From Synechococcus sp. AG-679-C18 (GTDB taxonomy: Bacteria; Cyanobacteriota; Cyanobacteriia; PCC-6307; Cyanobiaceae): a stretch of DNA of 64,000 nucleotides. How positions within the stretch are numbered: position 1 is the stretch's first letter; the number at the start of each line of letters is the position of its first letter. The DNA lies in assembly GCA_003210755.1 (NCBI GenBank), contig QCUL01000006.1, positions 27,465 to 91,464 of the forward strand. Reading direction: 5' to 3'. Below are positions 20,891-29,608 of this stretch, one piece after another. The notes under the pieces were generated by a model, which made no database searches, was not told where the DNA came from, and was given only the letters and a program-made list of their open reading frames with translations. The position numbers were made by a program, and so were the translations under genes.

Positions 20891-23278
20891 ATGGCAAGAC
20901 TCTCTAGTCGCGAACTCGCACTTGAGCGCCGTAAGGCTCTCACCACTGCTGGTAAAAAAGCATCCGTTGCTGTTTCAGCAGGTGCAAATCGAGTTAGGAC
21001 GGCCGACGATGCCCGCAAAACTCGCACCGATTCAGATCCAGTCGCGTCAGTCTCTAGACACGCTGCTACTCCGATTTCTGTAGAGCGACCAAGCAATCCA
21101 TCCTTAGCAGCCCCAACGTCCTCTCATCGTTCTCGTGTGAAACCTGTCAGTCAACCGAGTCGTGAACTTGTGCTGGCACGTCGAGAAGCACTCTCACGTC
21201 GTGGTAAGTCAGCAGACACCACAAGAGATCGGAATCGGGCTGAGATTGCCCGTAAAGCTGCAGCAACGACTTCTTCAACTGGGTCCTCTTCAACAAAGAA
21301 AGAGTGTGGTTGTGGTGGTGAAGCTGCCGTTGAAAAAGCCACTGGTGCGAGTCGTCGGTCTGTCTCTATCGATCTTTCAACCAAAACTTCCTCCCGCCGC
21401 ACAACTTCTCCAAAGCGTCGTGCAATCGATAATCCCAGTCGTGCACTTGTTTTAGCCCGTCGTGAGGCCATGTCTAAGCATGGGAAAACAGCTGGTAAAC
21501 AACCGACGAGTGCCGCTGCAGTTGCCCGTCAGGCAAATCCTGACCTCACCAGTCGAGAGCTAGCTCAGCAAGTGCGTGAGCTTCGTGCAAAGTCGGGAGC
21601 CCGCAGTAAGCAGAGCGCTGGTGTGACGCGACCAACTGGTCCTAACAAGAATGGATCTAAGCAAGTCGCTGCGGCAGATGCCCACTGGAAGGTTGGTGAA
21701 TCAGAGACGACTGGTGGTCAGACAGTGACTGGAACTCAGGCCAATCGCTCCACTAAGACCACAGGCAACGAAGCCAGCACTTGCCGATCTATTACCGGTA
21801 CTGAATATCTCGGTGCAGAAGTCTTCCAAACGTTCTGTCAGAACGCTCCTGTTTCAACTACGCCAGCCAAAGTTCGAGTGTCTGCCACTTCGCATGGCAA
21901 CCGCGTAACTGGAAATGAAGTTGGGCGCTCTGAGAAGGTCACTGGAGATGAGCCCGGTACCTGTAAAAGCGTGACAGGCACTGAATATATCTCAGCAAAT
22001 CAGAGCGCTGCCTACTGCGGTGGAACGAACCCCTCCCCTCGTAAAGTTGGTCACAGCCTTACGCAACAGGGACGTCCTGTGAGTGGTGTGATGGTGGGCA
22101 GATCTTCCAGCGTGACCGGCGACGAAGCTGGTGCGAATCGTTCCCTCACGGGTGATCAATACTTAGGGTCAGATCCACTCCCTGAGGGGCGTCCAGCAGC
22201 CAAGGTTGGTTTGTCTGGAACTCTCTCTGGAACAGGTGTTACCGGCACGATGGTTGGCCGTTCCTCAAATGTCACGGGCGATGAATTTGGATCTTGCCAT
22301 CGTGTAACCGGTGATCAGTACATCAGTTCAGAACAAGTCAATTCGTTTTGTGGAGCGAAGCCAGATCCAGAAGCGGCCAAGGTTGGATTCAGTATCACCA
22401 ACCGCAACCAGGTGGTCAGTGGCACGCGTACTGGGCGCTCCGAGAAGGTCACCGGTGACGAGCCAGGAAGTTGTAAGGCAGTGACGGGAACTCCTTACGC
22501 AGGTCTTGAACAGGCTGGCCAGTATTGCGGTAATTCAGCAGTCCAAGCGATTCGTGAGCGGACACCTGTGCGCCCCGGTACTCCTGCAGCTCCAATGACA
22601 GGCCTACAGCCAGGTATTGGTGGAGTGATGACAGGTGGTGAACGAGGAGCTTGTGAAGTTGTGACCGGCACTCCTTACATCGGTGCCGATCAGCTTTCAG
22701 CCGCCTGTGGGGCAGAAGCACCCGCTGGAACAGACAGTCATGGTCAATCCCCAGAAGGGTCCAGTTGGACTCGATTCAGTGTGGTCTCCCCAGCGCGAGC
22801 TGTTCAGCAACAACGGGATTCCGGCAAAGGGGTCACTGGTACGTCCTACGAAGACAGCAGCCGAATTACGGGCCCTTTTGATTTGGCCGGTGGGAAAATC
22901 ACCGGCACGGAGCAATTCCGATTTGATAATCGCGAATTTCAGGAGCGTCACAGCCAACGTCAAGTCCAACGTCAATTTCAACCCACCACACCTGAGGTTG
23001 AAGCCGCTGCTCAAGAACCTGCTTCCCGGGTCACAGGAGAAGGCTCTTCTACCAAAGTCACTGGTGATGACTGGGATCGTGGCAAACACGTAACGGGTAC
23101 GGAAGGCGTCTCAGCTCGTCGCCGTAATCCAAGCCGCTCCGGCGCGAGGGAAGCAATGCCCCCATTTGAACGAAAGCGAAACGATCAGTCCGAGTGGCCG
23201 GAAAGTCGTGTCACTGGTTCCAGTGGCAACACTGGAAAAGGTTCACTGATCACCGTCTCTGGCGGAGCACGGGGCTGA
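20891..23278 (+). CDS. csoS2: Carboxysome scaffold protein CsoS2
   Basis: Intrinsically disordered scaffold that bridges Rubisco and the shell during alpha-carboxysome assembly. From the ATG at 20891 (start MARLSSREL as in relatives; the frame is open 29 codons earlier) it is 795 residues. Four N-terminal Rubisco-binding motifs of the (S/P)SRxLxxxRRxxxxxxGK type occur before about residue 240; five full and one partial M-repeats with VTG triplets and paired cysteines follow; the C-terminal region ends in the conserved ITVSGGARG peptide that anchors to the shell. I see no obvious frameshift site, fitting a single long form. Confidence 0.96.
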   Translation: MARLSSRELALERRKALTTAGKKASVAVSAGANRVRTADDARKTRTDSDPVASVSRHAATPISVERPSNPSLAAPTSSHRSRVKPVSQPSRELVLARREALSRRGKSADTTRDRNRAEIARKAAATTSSTGSSSTKKECGCGGEAAVEKATGASRRSVSIDLSTKTSSRRTTSPKRRAIDNPSRALVLARREAMSKHGKTAGKQPTSAAAVARQANPDLTSRELAQQVRELRAKSGARSKQSAGVTRPTGPNKNGSKQVAAADAHWKVGESETTGGQTVTGTQANRSTKTTGNEASTCRSITGTEYLGAEVFQTFCQNAPVSTTPAKVRVSATSHGNRVTGNEVGRSEKVTGDEPGTCKSVTGTEYISANQSAAYCGGTNPSPRKVGHSLTQQGRPVSGVMVGRSSSVTGDEAGANRSLTGDQYLGSDPLPEGRPAAKVGLSGTLSGTGVTGTMVGRSSNVTGDEFGSCHRVTGDQYISSEQVNSFCGAKPDPEAAKVGFSITNRNQVVSGTRTGRSEKVTGDEPGSCKAVTGTPYAGLEQAGQYCGNSAVQAIRERTPVRPGTPAAPMTGLQPGIGGVMTGGERGACEVVTGTPYIGADQLSAACGAEAPAGTDSHGQSPEGSSWTRFSVVSPARAVQQQRDSGKGVTGTSYEDSSRITGPFDLAGGKITGTEQFRFDNREFQERHSQRQVQRQFQPTTPEVEAAAQEPASRVTGEGSSTKVTGDDWDRGKHVTGTEGVSARRRNPSRSGAREAMPPFERKRNDQSEWPESRVTGSSGNTGKGSLITVSGGARG
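21689..22711 (+). repeat. CsoS2 middle-region repeats
   Basis: About six imperfect repeats of roughly 50 codons, each built as KVGxS, then VTGTxVGRS, VTGDExGxC, VTGxxY and a final C-G. The third unit (near 22042-22190) lacks both cysteines and the sixth lacks its first third. The repeats interact with shell hexamers; number varies among species. Confidence 0.85.
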
Positions 23279-23285
23279 TCAACTG

Positions 23286-25046
23286 ATGGTTTGGTCTAAG
23301 CCTTCTAGCGGCAGGCGACCTCTGTTTCCCACCGCTCCAACTCGACGTCAGATGCAACGGGAGAAATCCGAAGCCACGTTGTCCTCCCAAGCTGATAAGG
23401 GGCCAGTGTCGGCTCGCTCCGCTTCCCTAGAGAGGAGACGCGCTCTCACCACATCGGGTAAAGCAGCTGTTTTGGTGCAGGGCACCACTGGCGCTGGACG
23501 AGTGAGAACAAGTCAAGACAGCAGACGTTTAATTCCCCAACAACCTGGTTGGGTGCGTCGAGATCAGAGCCAAACAGTTGAGCTGTCTGGACACTTGAAT
23601 CGCTCTACACCTTTCTCTTCCAATCGTTCAGTAGCCAATGGCAACCATCCTCTTACGGATCAGGTCGCTAACGATCACCTAGGTGCTTACGAATTAGAAG
23701 TCAAGGGGCGCTTCGAAAGAATCGTTCCGCTACTTCAGAAAGTCTCAGCTCTCCAACATCAATCGGATTTCATCGATCAGGCACAGCTTTTGGCTCGCCG
23801 TGAACTCGGATTTGACTTGCCCTCCCACATTCTTGAGACCGCCTGGGTACGTCCTTTGGACATGAGAGCGCTTTATGCCTGGTGCGTTTTCGAATCGCAT
23901 CGTGTATTCAGTGATTCTTTCTTTCAGAACGACCCTCTCGCTTCATCTTCAGGGAGTGAGGCAGCAAGGTCTTTTGATCAATTTCTCCTTGATTGTGGTT
24001 TTCATCTGCTTGACGTGACACCTTGCTCGGATGGCCGGCTGGCTCATTCCATTGCTTATGCCTTGCGCATTCCGTTTAGTTCAGTTCGCCGTCGCTCCCA
24101 TGCTGGAGCCATGTTTGATGTTGAAAACACGGTCAATCGATGGGTCAAGACTGAGCACCGCCGTTATCGCGAATCAACCCCCAACGCAGCTAGCGATGAC
24201 ACGAGCTACCTCAAGGTAGTGACATATCACTTCAGCTCATTGGATCCAAATCATCAGGGCTGCGCTGCGCATGGAAGCGACGATAATTTGGCAGCTTCCG
24301 CTGGATATCAACGTCTCCTTGATTTTCGTCAGGCCGTTGAAAACAGCTTTTGCTGCGGAGCTTCCGTTGATTTGTTGCTGATTGGACTTGATACCGATTC
24401 AGACGCGATTCGTGTTCATCCACCGACCAACGACAGCTCCACTCAATTGGATCGTTGGGTTTCGGCTCAAGATCTTTACGACGCAACCTTGTTGATGCCT
24501 CCTGATCAAGCGTTGGCTCAAATTGCCGAAGCTGTTGAAACAGGAGCTTCTGGAACGATGAGTTCAGGAATGATTTCATTCCTCACTCGTTTGATTTCAA
24601 ATAATATTTCTCAGATTGATTATGTTCGTCAACTTCATGGTGGACCTTATCCCGATGCAGGCCACGCTGAACGTTTTATTGGTGTTGGGATTGGTTTTAA
24701 GGAAGTGCATCTACGGAATCTGACTTATTTTGCTCACCTCGACACTGTTGAAGAGGGTGCACCAGATTTAGATGTTGGTGTAAAAATATTCAAGGGTTTA
24801 AATGTTTCACGTGATCTTCCTATCCCTGTCGTGATTCGTTTTGATTACTCCGGTGCTGTTCCTGGTGCGCGAGAACGCGCGATTTCTGATTGTCAGAGAG
24901 TTAATTTGGCGATTTCCAATCGCTATTCAAAACTTGTACGCGATGGATTACTTCACACATGTTTGACGATTCGAGACCGAAGTCAAACGTCACCCGCAGA
25001 AGTTGTGGGGTCCACTCTCGATCCTGATCTTCAGGAGGCTCACTGA
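23286..25046 (+). CDS. csoSCA: Carboxysomal carbonic anhydrase CsoSCA
   Basis: Divergent beta-carbonic anhydrase (epsilon subclass, formerly CsoS3) that turns bicarbonate into CO2 inside the carboxysome. The 586 residues include zinc ligands C247, H315 and C326 and the catalytic D249/R251 pair in CSDGR, with the same 11-residue H-to-C spacing as the Halothiobacillus enzyme (H242/C253). The disordered first ~120 residues contain a block at 47-82 very like the CsoS2 N-terminal Rubisco-binding motif. It starts 7 bases after csoS2. Confidence 0.96.
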   Translation: MVWSKPSSGRRPLFPTAPTRRQMQREKSEATLSSQADKGPVSARSASLERRRALTTSGKAAVLVQGTTGAGRVRTSQDSRRLIPQQPGWVRRDQSQTVELSGHLNRSTPFSSNRSVANGNHPLTDQVANDHLGAYELEVKGRFERIVPLLQKVSALQHQSDFIDQAQLLARRELGFDLPSHILETAWVRPLDMRALYAWCVFESHRVFSDSFFQNDPLASSSGSEAARSFDQFLLDCGFHLLDVTPCSDGRLAHSIAYALRIPFSSVRRRSHAGAMFDVENTVNRWVKTEHRRYRESTPNAASDDTSYLKVVTYHFSSLDPNHQGCAAHGSDDNLAASAGYQRLLDFRQAVENSFCCGASVDLLLIGLDTDSDAIRVHPPTNDSSTQLDRWVSAQDLYDATLLMPPDQALAQIAEAVETGASGTMSSGMISFLTRLISNNISQIDYVRQLHGGPYPDAGHAERFIGVGIGFKEVHLRNLTYFAHLDTVEEGAPDLDVGVKIFKGLNVSRDLPIPVVIRFDYSGAVPGARERAISDCQRVNLAISNRYSKLVRDGLLHTCLTIRDRSQTSPAEVVGSTLDPDLQEAH

Positions 25047-25048
25047 TT

Positions 25049-25336
25049 ATGTTAATTGTTAAAGTCATTAAACCACTAGTATCTACTAACCGCATTCCTG
25101 ATTTCGAACATAAACATCTACAGGTTGTTTTGGACGGCAGTACTCAAAAAGTTGCTGTTGATGCTGTTGGCGCTAAACCTGGAGATTGGGTGATTTGTGT
25201 AAGCAGTTCTGCAGCTAGGGAAGCTGCAGGAAGTAAGTCTTACCCAAGTGACCTAACAATTGTTGGGATTATTGATCATTGGGACCCTGATCCACCTAAA
25301 ACGTCTCCGCCTGCATTTAAGGAGTCGAAGAATTAA
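25049..25336 (+). CDS. csoS4A: Carboxysome vertex protein CsoS4A
   Basis: Pentameric BMC-P protein that caps shell vertices. The 95-residue sequence has the CsoS4/EutN fold pattern: MLIVKVIKPLVSTNR, VAVDAVGAKPGDWV, SSSAAREAAG and a final TIVGIIDHW. It starts 2 bases after csoSCA and its TAA stop overlaps the csoS4B ATG by one base (TAATG), indicating coupled translation. Confidence 0.95.
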   Translation: MLIVKVIKPLVSTNRIPDFEHKHLQVVLDGSTQKVAVDAVGAKPGDWVICVSSSAAREAAGSKSYPSDLTIVGIIDHWDPDPPKTSPPAFKESKN

Positions 25337-25587
25337 TGGAAATCATGCAGGTGATGGGCACATTGGTCTGTACCTGTCGCGTTGCAGGTTTGGATCACAT
25401 GCACATGCGCATTCTCAAAAACAACAAAGGAAAGAAGCTCGTTGCCGTCGACCCGGTTGGAGCTCGTGAGGGCAATTGGGTTTTCACGGCTAGTGGTTCA
25501 GCTGCAAGACATGCCTGTCCGGATAACACCGTTCTGACCGACCTCACTATTGGTGGAATCATCGATCACTGGATGCCTGATGGATAA
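25336..25587 (+). CDS. csoS4B: Carboxysome vertex protein CsoS4B
   Basis: Second BMC-P vertex protein, paralogous to CsoS4A. The 83 residues include VMGTLVCTCRVAGLDHMHM, VAVDPVGAREGNWVF, GSAARHA and TIGGIIDHW. Translation is coupled to csoS4A through a one-base overlap. It carries two close cysteines near residue 12 that csoS4A lacks. Confidence 0.95.
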   Translation: MEIMQVMGTLVCTCRVAGLDHMHMRILKNNKGKKLVAVDPVGAREGNWVFTASGSAARHACPDNTVLTDLTIGGIIDHWMPDG

Positions 25588-25631
25588 CTGATTCACGCTC
25601 TGCTACTCCGATCCTCACTCCCCTTAATCCA

Positions 25632-26171
25632 ATGGCCACTCCTACTCCTCGCCGACGCTCCAGTGCAGACGCTGCTGCAGCGACCTCCGCAAGCAAAGCT
25701 GTGCCATCTTCCTCTTCAGCATCAAAGGCAACTGTTGATGTGAAGCCTCTTGCAAGCAACGCGGCCTCCTCAAAAAGTGCTTCCTCTCGAACTACGTCTC
25801 GAGGCACTTCTTCAGGAGGCAATAGCGGAAGTGGCTCAGCTCTCAATCCTTCGTCTACCTCATCTCAGAGACCTTTTTTCGGAATTGCTCTTGGCATGAT
25901 CGAGACGCGAGGAATGGTTCCTGCGATTGAGGCTGCGGATGCAATGACGAAAGCTGCCGAAGTTCAACTCATTAGCCGTGAATACGTGGGTGGTGGTTAT
26001 GTCACCGTGATGGTTCGTGGAGAAACTGGAGCGGTTAACGCTGCGGTGCGTGCTGGGGCCGACGCTTGTGAACGTGTTGGTGACGGCCTTGTTGCAGCTC
26101 ACATCATTGCTCGTCCTCACGATGAGGTTGAGCCAGCTCTCTCCTGTACAAATGTGACGCGTCGGATGTGA
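25632..26171 (+). CDS. csoS1E: Carboxysome shell protein CsoS1E (extended BMC-H)
   Basis: A BMC-H shell protein of 179 residues. The C-terminal ~98 residues are nearly the same as CsoS1 (GIALGMIETRG, GGYVTVMVRGETGAV, HIIARPH), while the first ~80 are a low-complexity serine/alanine/threonine-rich extension beginning MATPTPRRRSS. Its codons differ from csoS1 at many synonymous sites, so it is an old copy kept by selection rather than a recent duplicate. It probably mixes with CsoS1 as a minor component; what the tail does is not evident. Confidence 0.9.
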   Translation: MATPTPRRRSSADAAAATSASKAVPSSSSASKATVDVKPLASNAASSKSASSRTTSRGTSSGGNSGSGSALNPSSTSSQRPFFGIALGMIETRGMVPAIEAADAMTKAAEVQLISREYVGGGYVTVMVRGETGAVNAAVRAGADACERVGDGLVAAHIIARPHDEVEPALSCTNVTRRM

Positions 26172-26250
26172 TGGTTACGACAACGGTCCCTTACCTCGTC
26201 TAGATTCCCGCCCCAAGTTCACTTTCAACGGCGCAAACGCCCCGTTTCCT

Positions 26251-28095
26251 TTGACCTCAGCTGCAACGCTGCCTCTGCAAACAGCCTGGTTGATCCCGCT
26301 CTATGGGTTCTCCGGGATGTTGATCTCTTTGCCTTGGGCCCTGGGGGCATTCAAGCGTGATGCTCATCGCCCAGCGGCTTATCTGAATATTCTGCTCACG
26401 CTGATTGCGTTCATTCACGGAAGCCTTGTGCTTCGTGATGTCATGACAGGTGGCCCAACGGTTCTGACTTTTCCGTGGCTTAGTGTCGCTGATCTGAATT
26501 TAGACATCAGTTTCAGCCTTTCATTGACCAATGTGTCTGCCCTTGAATTGATCACAGGTCTGAGTTTGTTTTCTCAGGTTTATTCCCTGGGGTATCTCGA
26601 TAAAGAGTGGGCTCTAGCCCGCTTCTTTGCATTGCTTGGCTTCTTTGAAGGAGCGATGTCTGGAGTTGTTCTAAGTGACTCCTTGTTTCAGAGCTATTTC
26701 TTGCTGGAAATGCTTACGCTCTCCACCTACCTGTTGGTGGGGTTTTGGTATTCCCAGCCACTCGTGGTGACAGCGGCAAGAGATGCCTTCCTCACAAAGC
26801 GTGTTGGTGATGTGATGTTGCTGATGGGGATGGTGGCTCTAGCCACTTGGTCCGGTGTGATCAGTTTTGATGACCTTTATGCATGGTCAGCTTCCGAGAC
26901 GATCAGTCCCCTTGCTGCCACATTGCTGGGTCTCGGACTGATTGCTGGACCAACAGGTAAGTGTGCCCAATTTCCTATGCACCTTTGGCTGGATGAAGCC
27001 ATGGAAGGTCCGAACCCGGCATCGATTCTTCGTAATTCAGTGGTTGTGACCTGCGGAGCCATTGTTCTACTCAAGGTGATGCCATTGCTCCAGCATGCAC
27101 CTGTCACTCTCATTGTTCTCCAAGTGATCGGATCGATCAGTGCGATTGGAGGCTCCTTGGTGTCTATCGCCCAGGTAGACATCAAGCGCACACTCTCCTA
27201 TTCAACAACTGCCTACTTGGGGCTCGTTTTCATTGCAATCTCATTGCAAGTTCCTGTCTTGGCTCTGCTTCTCCTGTTTGCACATGCCGTCTCGAAGGCT
27301 CTGCTTTCGATGAGCGTAGGTGGCGTGATTGCTTCAACCAATTGTCAGGACATTACTGAGCTTGGCGGTCTTGGCGGAAGAATGCCGGCTACAACTGGTT
27401 CGTTCCTAGTTGGGAGTGCAGGCCTCGTAGGTCTTCTACCACTTGGCGGATTTCTTTGTTTAGCTCAGGCAGTTGAGCTGATAGGTGCTCGCTCAGTGAT
27501 CTTCGTACCTGTCTTTCTTCTGACAAACGCCCTTACAGCGCTGAATCTCACAAGGGTTTATCGCCAAGTGTTTCTTGGCCGCTCATTAACTAAAACTCGG
27601 AGGGCTGCCGAGGTGAATTGGCAGATGGCATTTCCAATGGTGGCTCTATCAGTCATCGTTGTGCTGACTCCTTTCTTGCTGATTCGTCTGGAATCCTTAG
27701 ATGGCTTGCTCGCTTTCCCTCTTTGGGCGGCGGGTCTTGTGGTTGGCAGTGGTGTGATTGGATTGTTAGTTGGTTCTTTGATTCCACTGAATAAAGCATG
27801 GTCAAGATCATTAAATCCAGTATTACGTTGGTTCCAGGATCTTCTTGAAAATGATTTCTATACCGAGCGATTTTACAGGCTGACGATTGTTAACGTAGTG
27901 GCCTTGTTTTCAAGACTTGCGTATAGCTTCGATCGTAATATTGTAGATGGTGTACTCCATGGACTTGCACGGTTATCACTTCAGAGTGCTGAAGGTCTTA
28001 AGTTGAGTATTAGTGGTCAAAGCCAAAGTTATTTGTTGACAGTGATTGCTGCCATTGTGTTGCTTTTGTCATCGCTGAGTTGGTGGTTGAACTGA
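26251..28095 (+). CDS. ndhF4: NDH-1 subunit NdhF4 (CO2-uptake complex)
   Basis: Antiporter-like membrane subunit of the NDH-1 complex specialised for CO2 hydration. The 614-residue protein starts at TTG 26251; there is no ATG, GTG or other TTG start upstream in frame and the next would remove the first helix. It has about 15 helices, the family core with LLEMLTLSTYLLVGFWYS and DIKRTLSYSTTAYLGL. Neighbours ndhD4 and chpX identify it as F4, of the constitutive low-affinity complex, rather than F3. Confidence 0.93.
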   Translation: MTSAATLPLQTAWLIPLYGFSGMLISLPWALGAFKRDAHRPAAYLNILLTLIAFIHGSLVLRDVMTGGPTVLTFPWLSVADLNLDISFSLSLTNVSALELITGLSLFSQVYSLGYLDKEWALARFFALLGFFEGAMSGVVLSDSLFQSYFLLEMLTLSTYLLVGFWYSQPLVVTAARDAFLTKRVGDVMLLMGMVALATWSGVISFDDLYAWSASETISPLAATLLGLGLIAGPTGKCAQFPMHLWLDEAMEGPNPASILRNSVVVTCGAIVLLKVMPLLQHAPVTLIVLQVIGSISAIGGSLVSIAQVDIKRTLSYSTTAYLGLVFIAISLQVPVLALLLLFAHAVSKALLSMSVGGVIASTNCQDITELGGLGGRMPATTGSFLVGSAGLVGLLPLGGFLCLAQAVELIGARSVIFVPVFLLTNALTALNLTRVYRQVFLGRSLTKTRRAAEVNWQMAFPMVALSVIVVLTPFLLIRLESLDGLLAFPLWAAGLVVGSGVIGLLVGSLIPLNKAWSRSLNPVLRWFQDLLENDFYTERFYRLTIVNVVALFSRLAYSFDRNIVDGVLHGLARLSLQSAEGLKLSISGQSQSYLLTVIAAIVLLLSSLSWWLN

Positions 28096-28099
28096 AGTA

Positions 28100-29608
28100 A
28101 TGATGATTCTTACTCTCCTACTTTTAATCCCATTCCTTGGAACTCTGCTTCTTTCGCTATGGCCACCTGGATCCAGTTCAGCTCAACTAAGGCGTCTTAC
28201 ACTTTTTATTCTTTCTGCTCAATGCATTGCAAGTTTTGCGGTGCTTTTTTGGTTTGATCCTGGAAATCCCGGCTTGCAGCTTCAGGAGCGTCTGTCTTGG
28301 CTCCCCAGCGTAGGACTTGATTACTCTTTAGCAGTTGATGGAATTTCTCTCCCTCTAGTTTTGATGAATGCTGTGCTTTGTCTTGTTGCAGCATTGGCAT
28401 CACGAAGAATCGAGAACCGTCCCAGAATTTATTTTGCGCTTCTACTAATTATTAGTGGTGCTGTTAATGGAGCTTTTTTATCTCAAAATTTGCTTCTATT
28501 TTTCCTCTTTTATGAACTTGAACTCATTCCACTTTGGCTGCTGATTGCTGTTTGGGGAGGTGCTAATCGCGCCTATGCCTCTACTAAATTCCTCATTGTT
28601 ACTGCAGTATCTGGAATTTTAATTTTGGCTGCATTTCTAGGCATTTCCCTTGTCACTGGAAGCGTCGATTTTGGCATTCGTCCAATCTTGTCAGGAGAGA
28701 TGGGTCTCACCTCTCAGTTATTGCTAATGGGTGCATTGCTTATTGGTTTCGGGATCAAGATCCCTCTTTTTCCTTTCCACACTTGGCTCCCTGATGCTCA
28801 TACCGAAGCATCGACTCCTGTTTCAGTCCTCCTTGCGGGAGTTCTTCTCAAGCTTGGAACGTATGGATTGCTGCGCTTCTGTCTTGGCCTTTTCCCAGAA
28901 GCATGGGAATTGGCAGCTCCATGGTTAGCTCTATGGGCTGCAGTTTCCGTGCTCTATGGCTCTTTGGCCGCCATTGCTCAGTCGGATATGAAGCGGATGG
29001 TGGCTTACAGCTCCGTAGGTCATATGGGATACGTGCTTTTAGCTGCAGCTGCAGCAACGCCCTTGGGTTTGATCGGTGCGCTGTTCCAAATGGTGAGTCA
29101 CGGTTTGATTTCAGCAGTTCTTTTTCTTGCTGTAGGTGTTGTTTACGAACGAACTGGTACAAGAGATCTGAATGTTCTTCGTGGACTTCTTAACCCTCAG
29201 CGCGGGTTGCCCTTAACGGGCACACTGATGATTGTTGGGGTAATGGCTAGTGCAGGTATCCCTGGCATGGCAGGCTTTATCTCGGAGTTCCTTGTGTTTA
29301 GAGGAAGCCTCCAACCATTTCCACTAGCCACCTTGCTTTGCATGGTGGGGTCAGGTTTAACGGCGGTGTATTTCTTGTTACTGGTTAACAGAGCATTTTT
29401 TGGACGCCTGGCTATTGCTGCAGGCAGTGTTGCGAACCCAAATATTCTCTCGACGGTGGCACTGCAGGAGCAACTTCCCGCAATTGCCCTCTCCTTCGTT
29501 GTGCTTCTTCTTGGTCTTGCTCCAGACCTCCTAGTCGGGATGAGTCAGGCGGCTACAACAAGTCTTAGTGACTTAGCCCTCTTACAAACAACAGGTGGAT
29601 TGTCATGA
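28100..29608 (+). CDS. ndhD4: NDH-1 subunit NdhD4 (CO2-uptake complex)
   Basis: NuoM-like proton-channel subunit of the same CO2-uptake complex, 502 residues. The core segments FFLFYELELIPLWLLIAVWG, FPFHTWLPDAHTEASTPVSV and SDMKRMVAYSSVGHMGYV are all present. It starts 4 bases after ndhF4, and its last four bases (ATGA) overlap the start of chpX. These ties make it one transcription and translation unit. Confidence 0.95.
   Translation: MMILTLLLLIPFLGTLLLSLWPPGSSSAQLRRLTLFILSAQCIASFAVLFWFDPGNPGLQLQERLSWLPSVGLDYSLAVDGISLPLVLMNAVLCLVAALASRRIENRPRIYFALLLIISGAVNGAFLSQNLLLFFLFYELELIPLWLLIAVWGGANRAYASTKFLIVTAVSGILILAAFLGISLVTGSVDFGIRPILSGEMGLTSQLLLMGALLIGFGIKIPLFPFHTWLPDAHTEASTPVSVLLAGVLLKLGTYGLLRFCLGLFPEAWELAAPWLALWAAVSVLYGSLAAIAQSDMKRMVAYSSVGHMGYVLLAAAAATPLGLIGALFQMVSHGLISAVLFLAVGVVYERTGTRDLNVLRGLLNPQRGLPLTGTLMIVGVMASAGIPGMAGFISEFLVFRGSLQPFPLATLLCMVGSGLTAVYFLLLVNRAFFGRLAIAAGSVANPNILSTVALQEQLPAIALSFVVLLLGLAPDLLVGMSQAATTSLSDLALLQTTGGLS

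Noticed and set aside
22000..22700. CsoS2 VTG repeats as a DNA repeat or CRISPR-like array
   Set aside because: Units are protein repeats that drift at the DNA level, with no identical spacers or palindromic cores.
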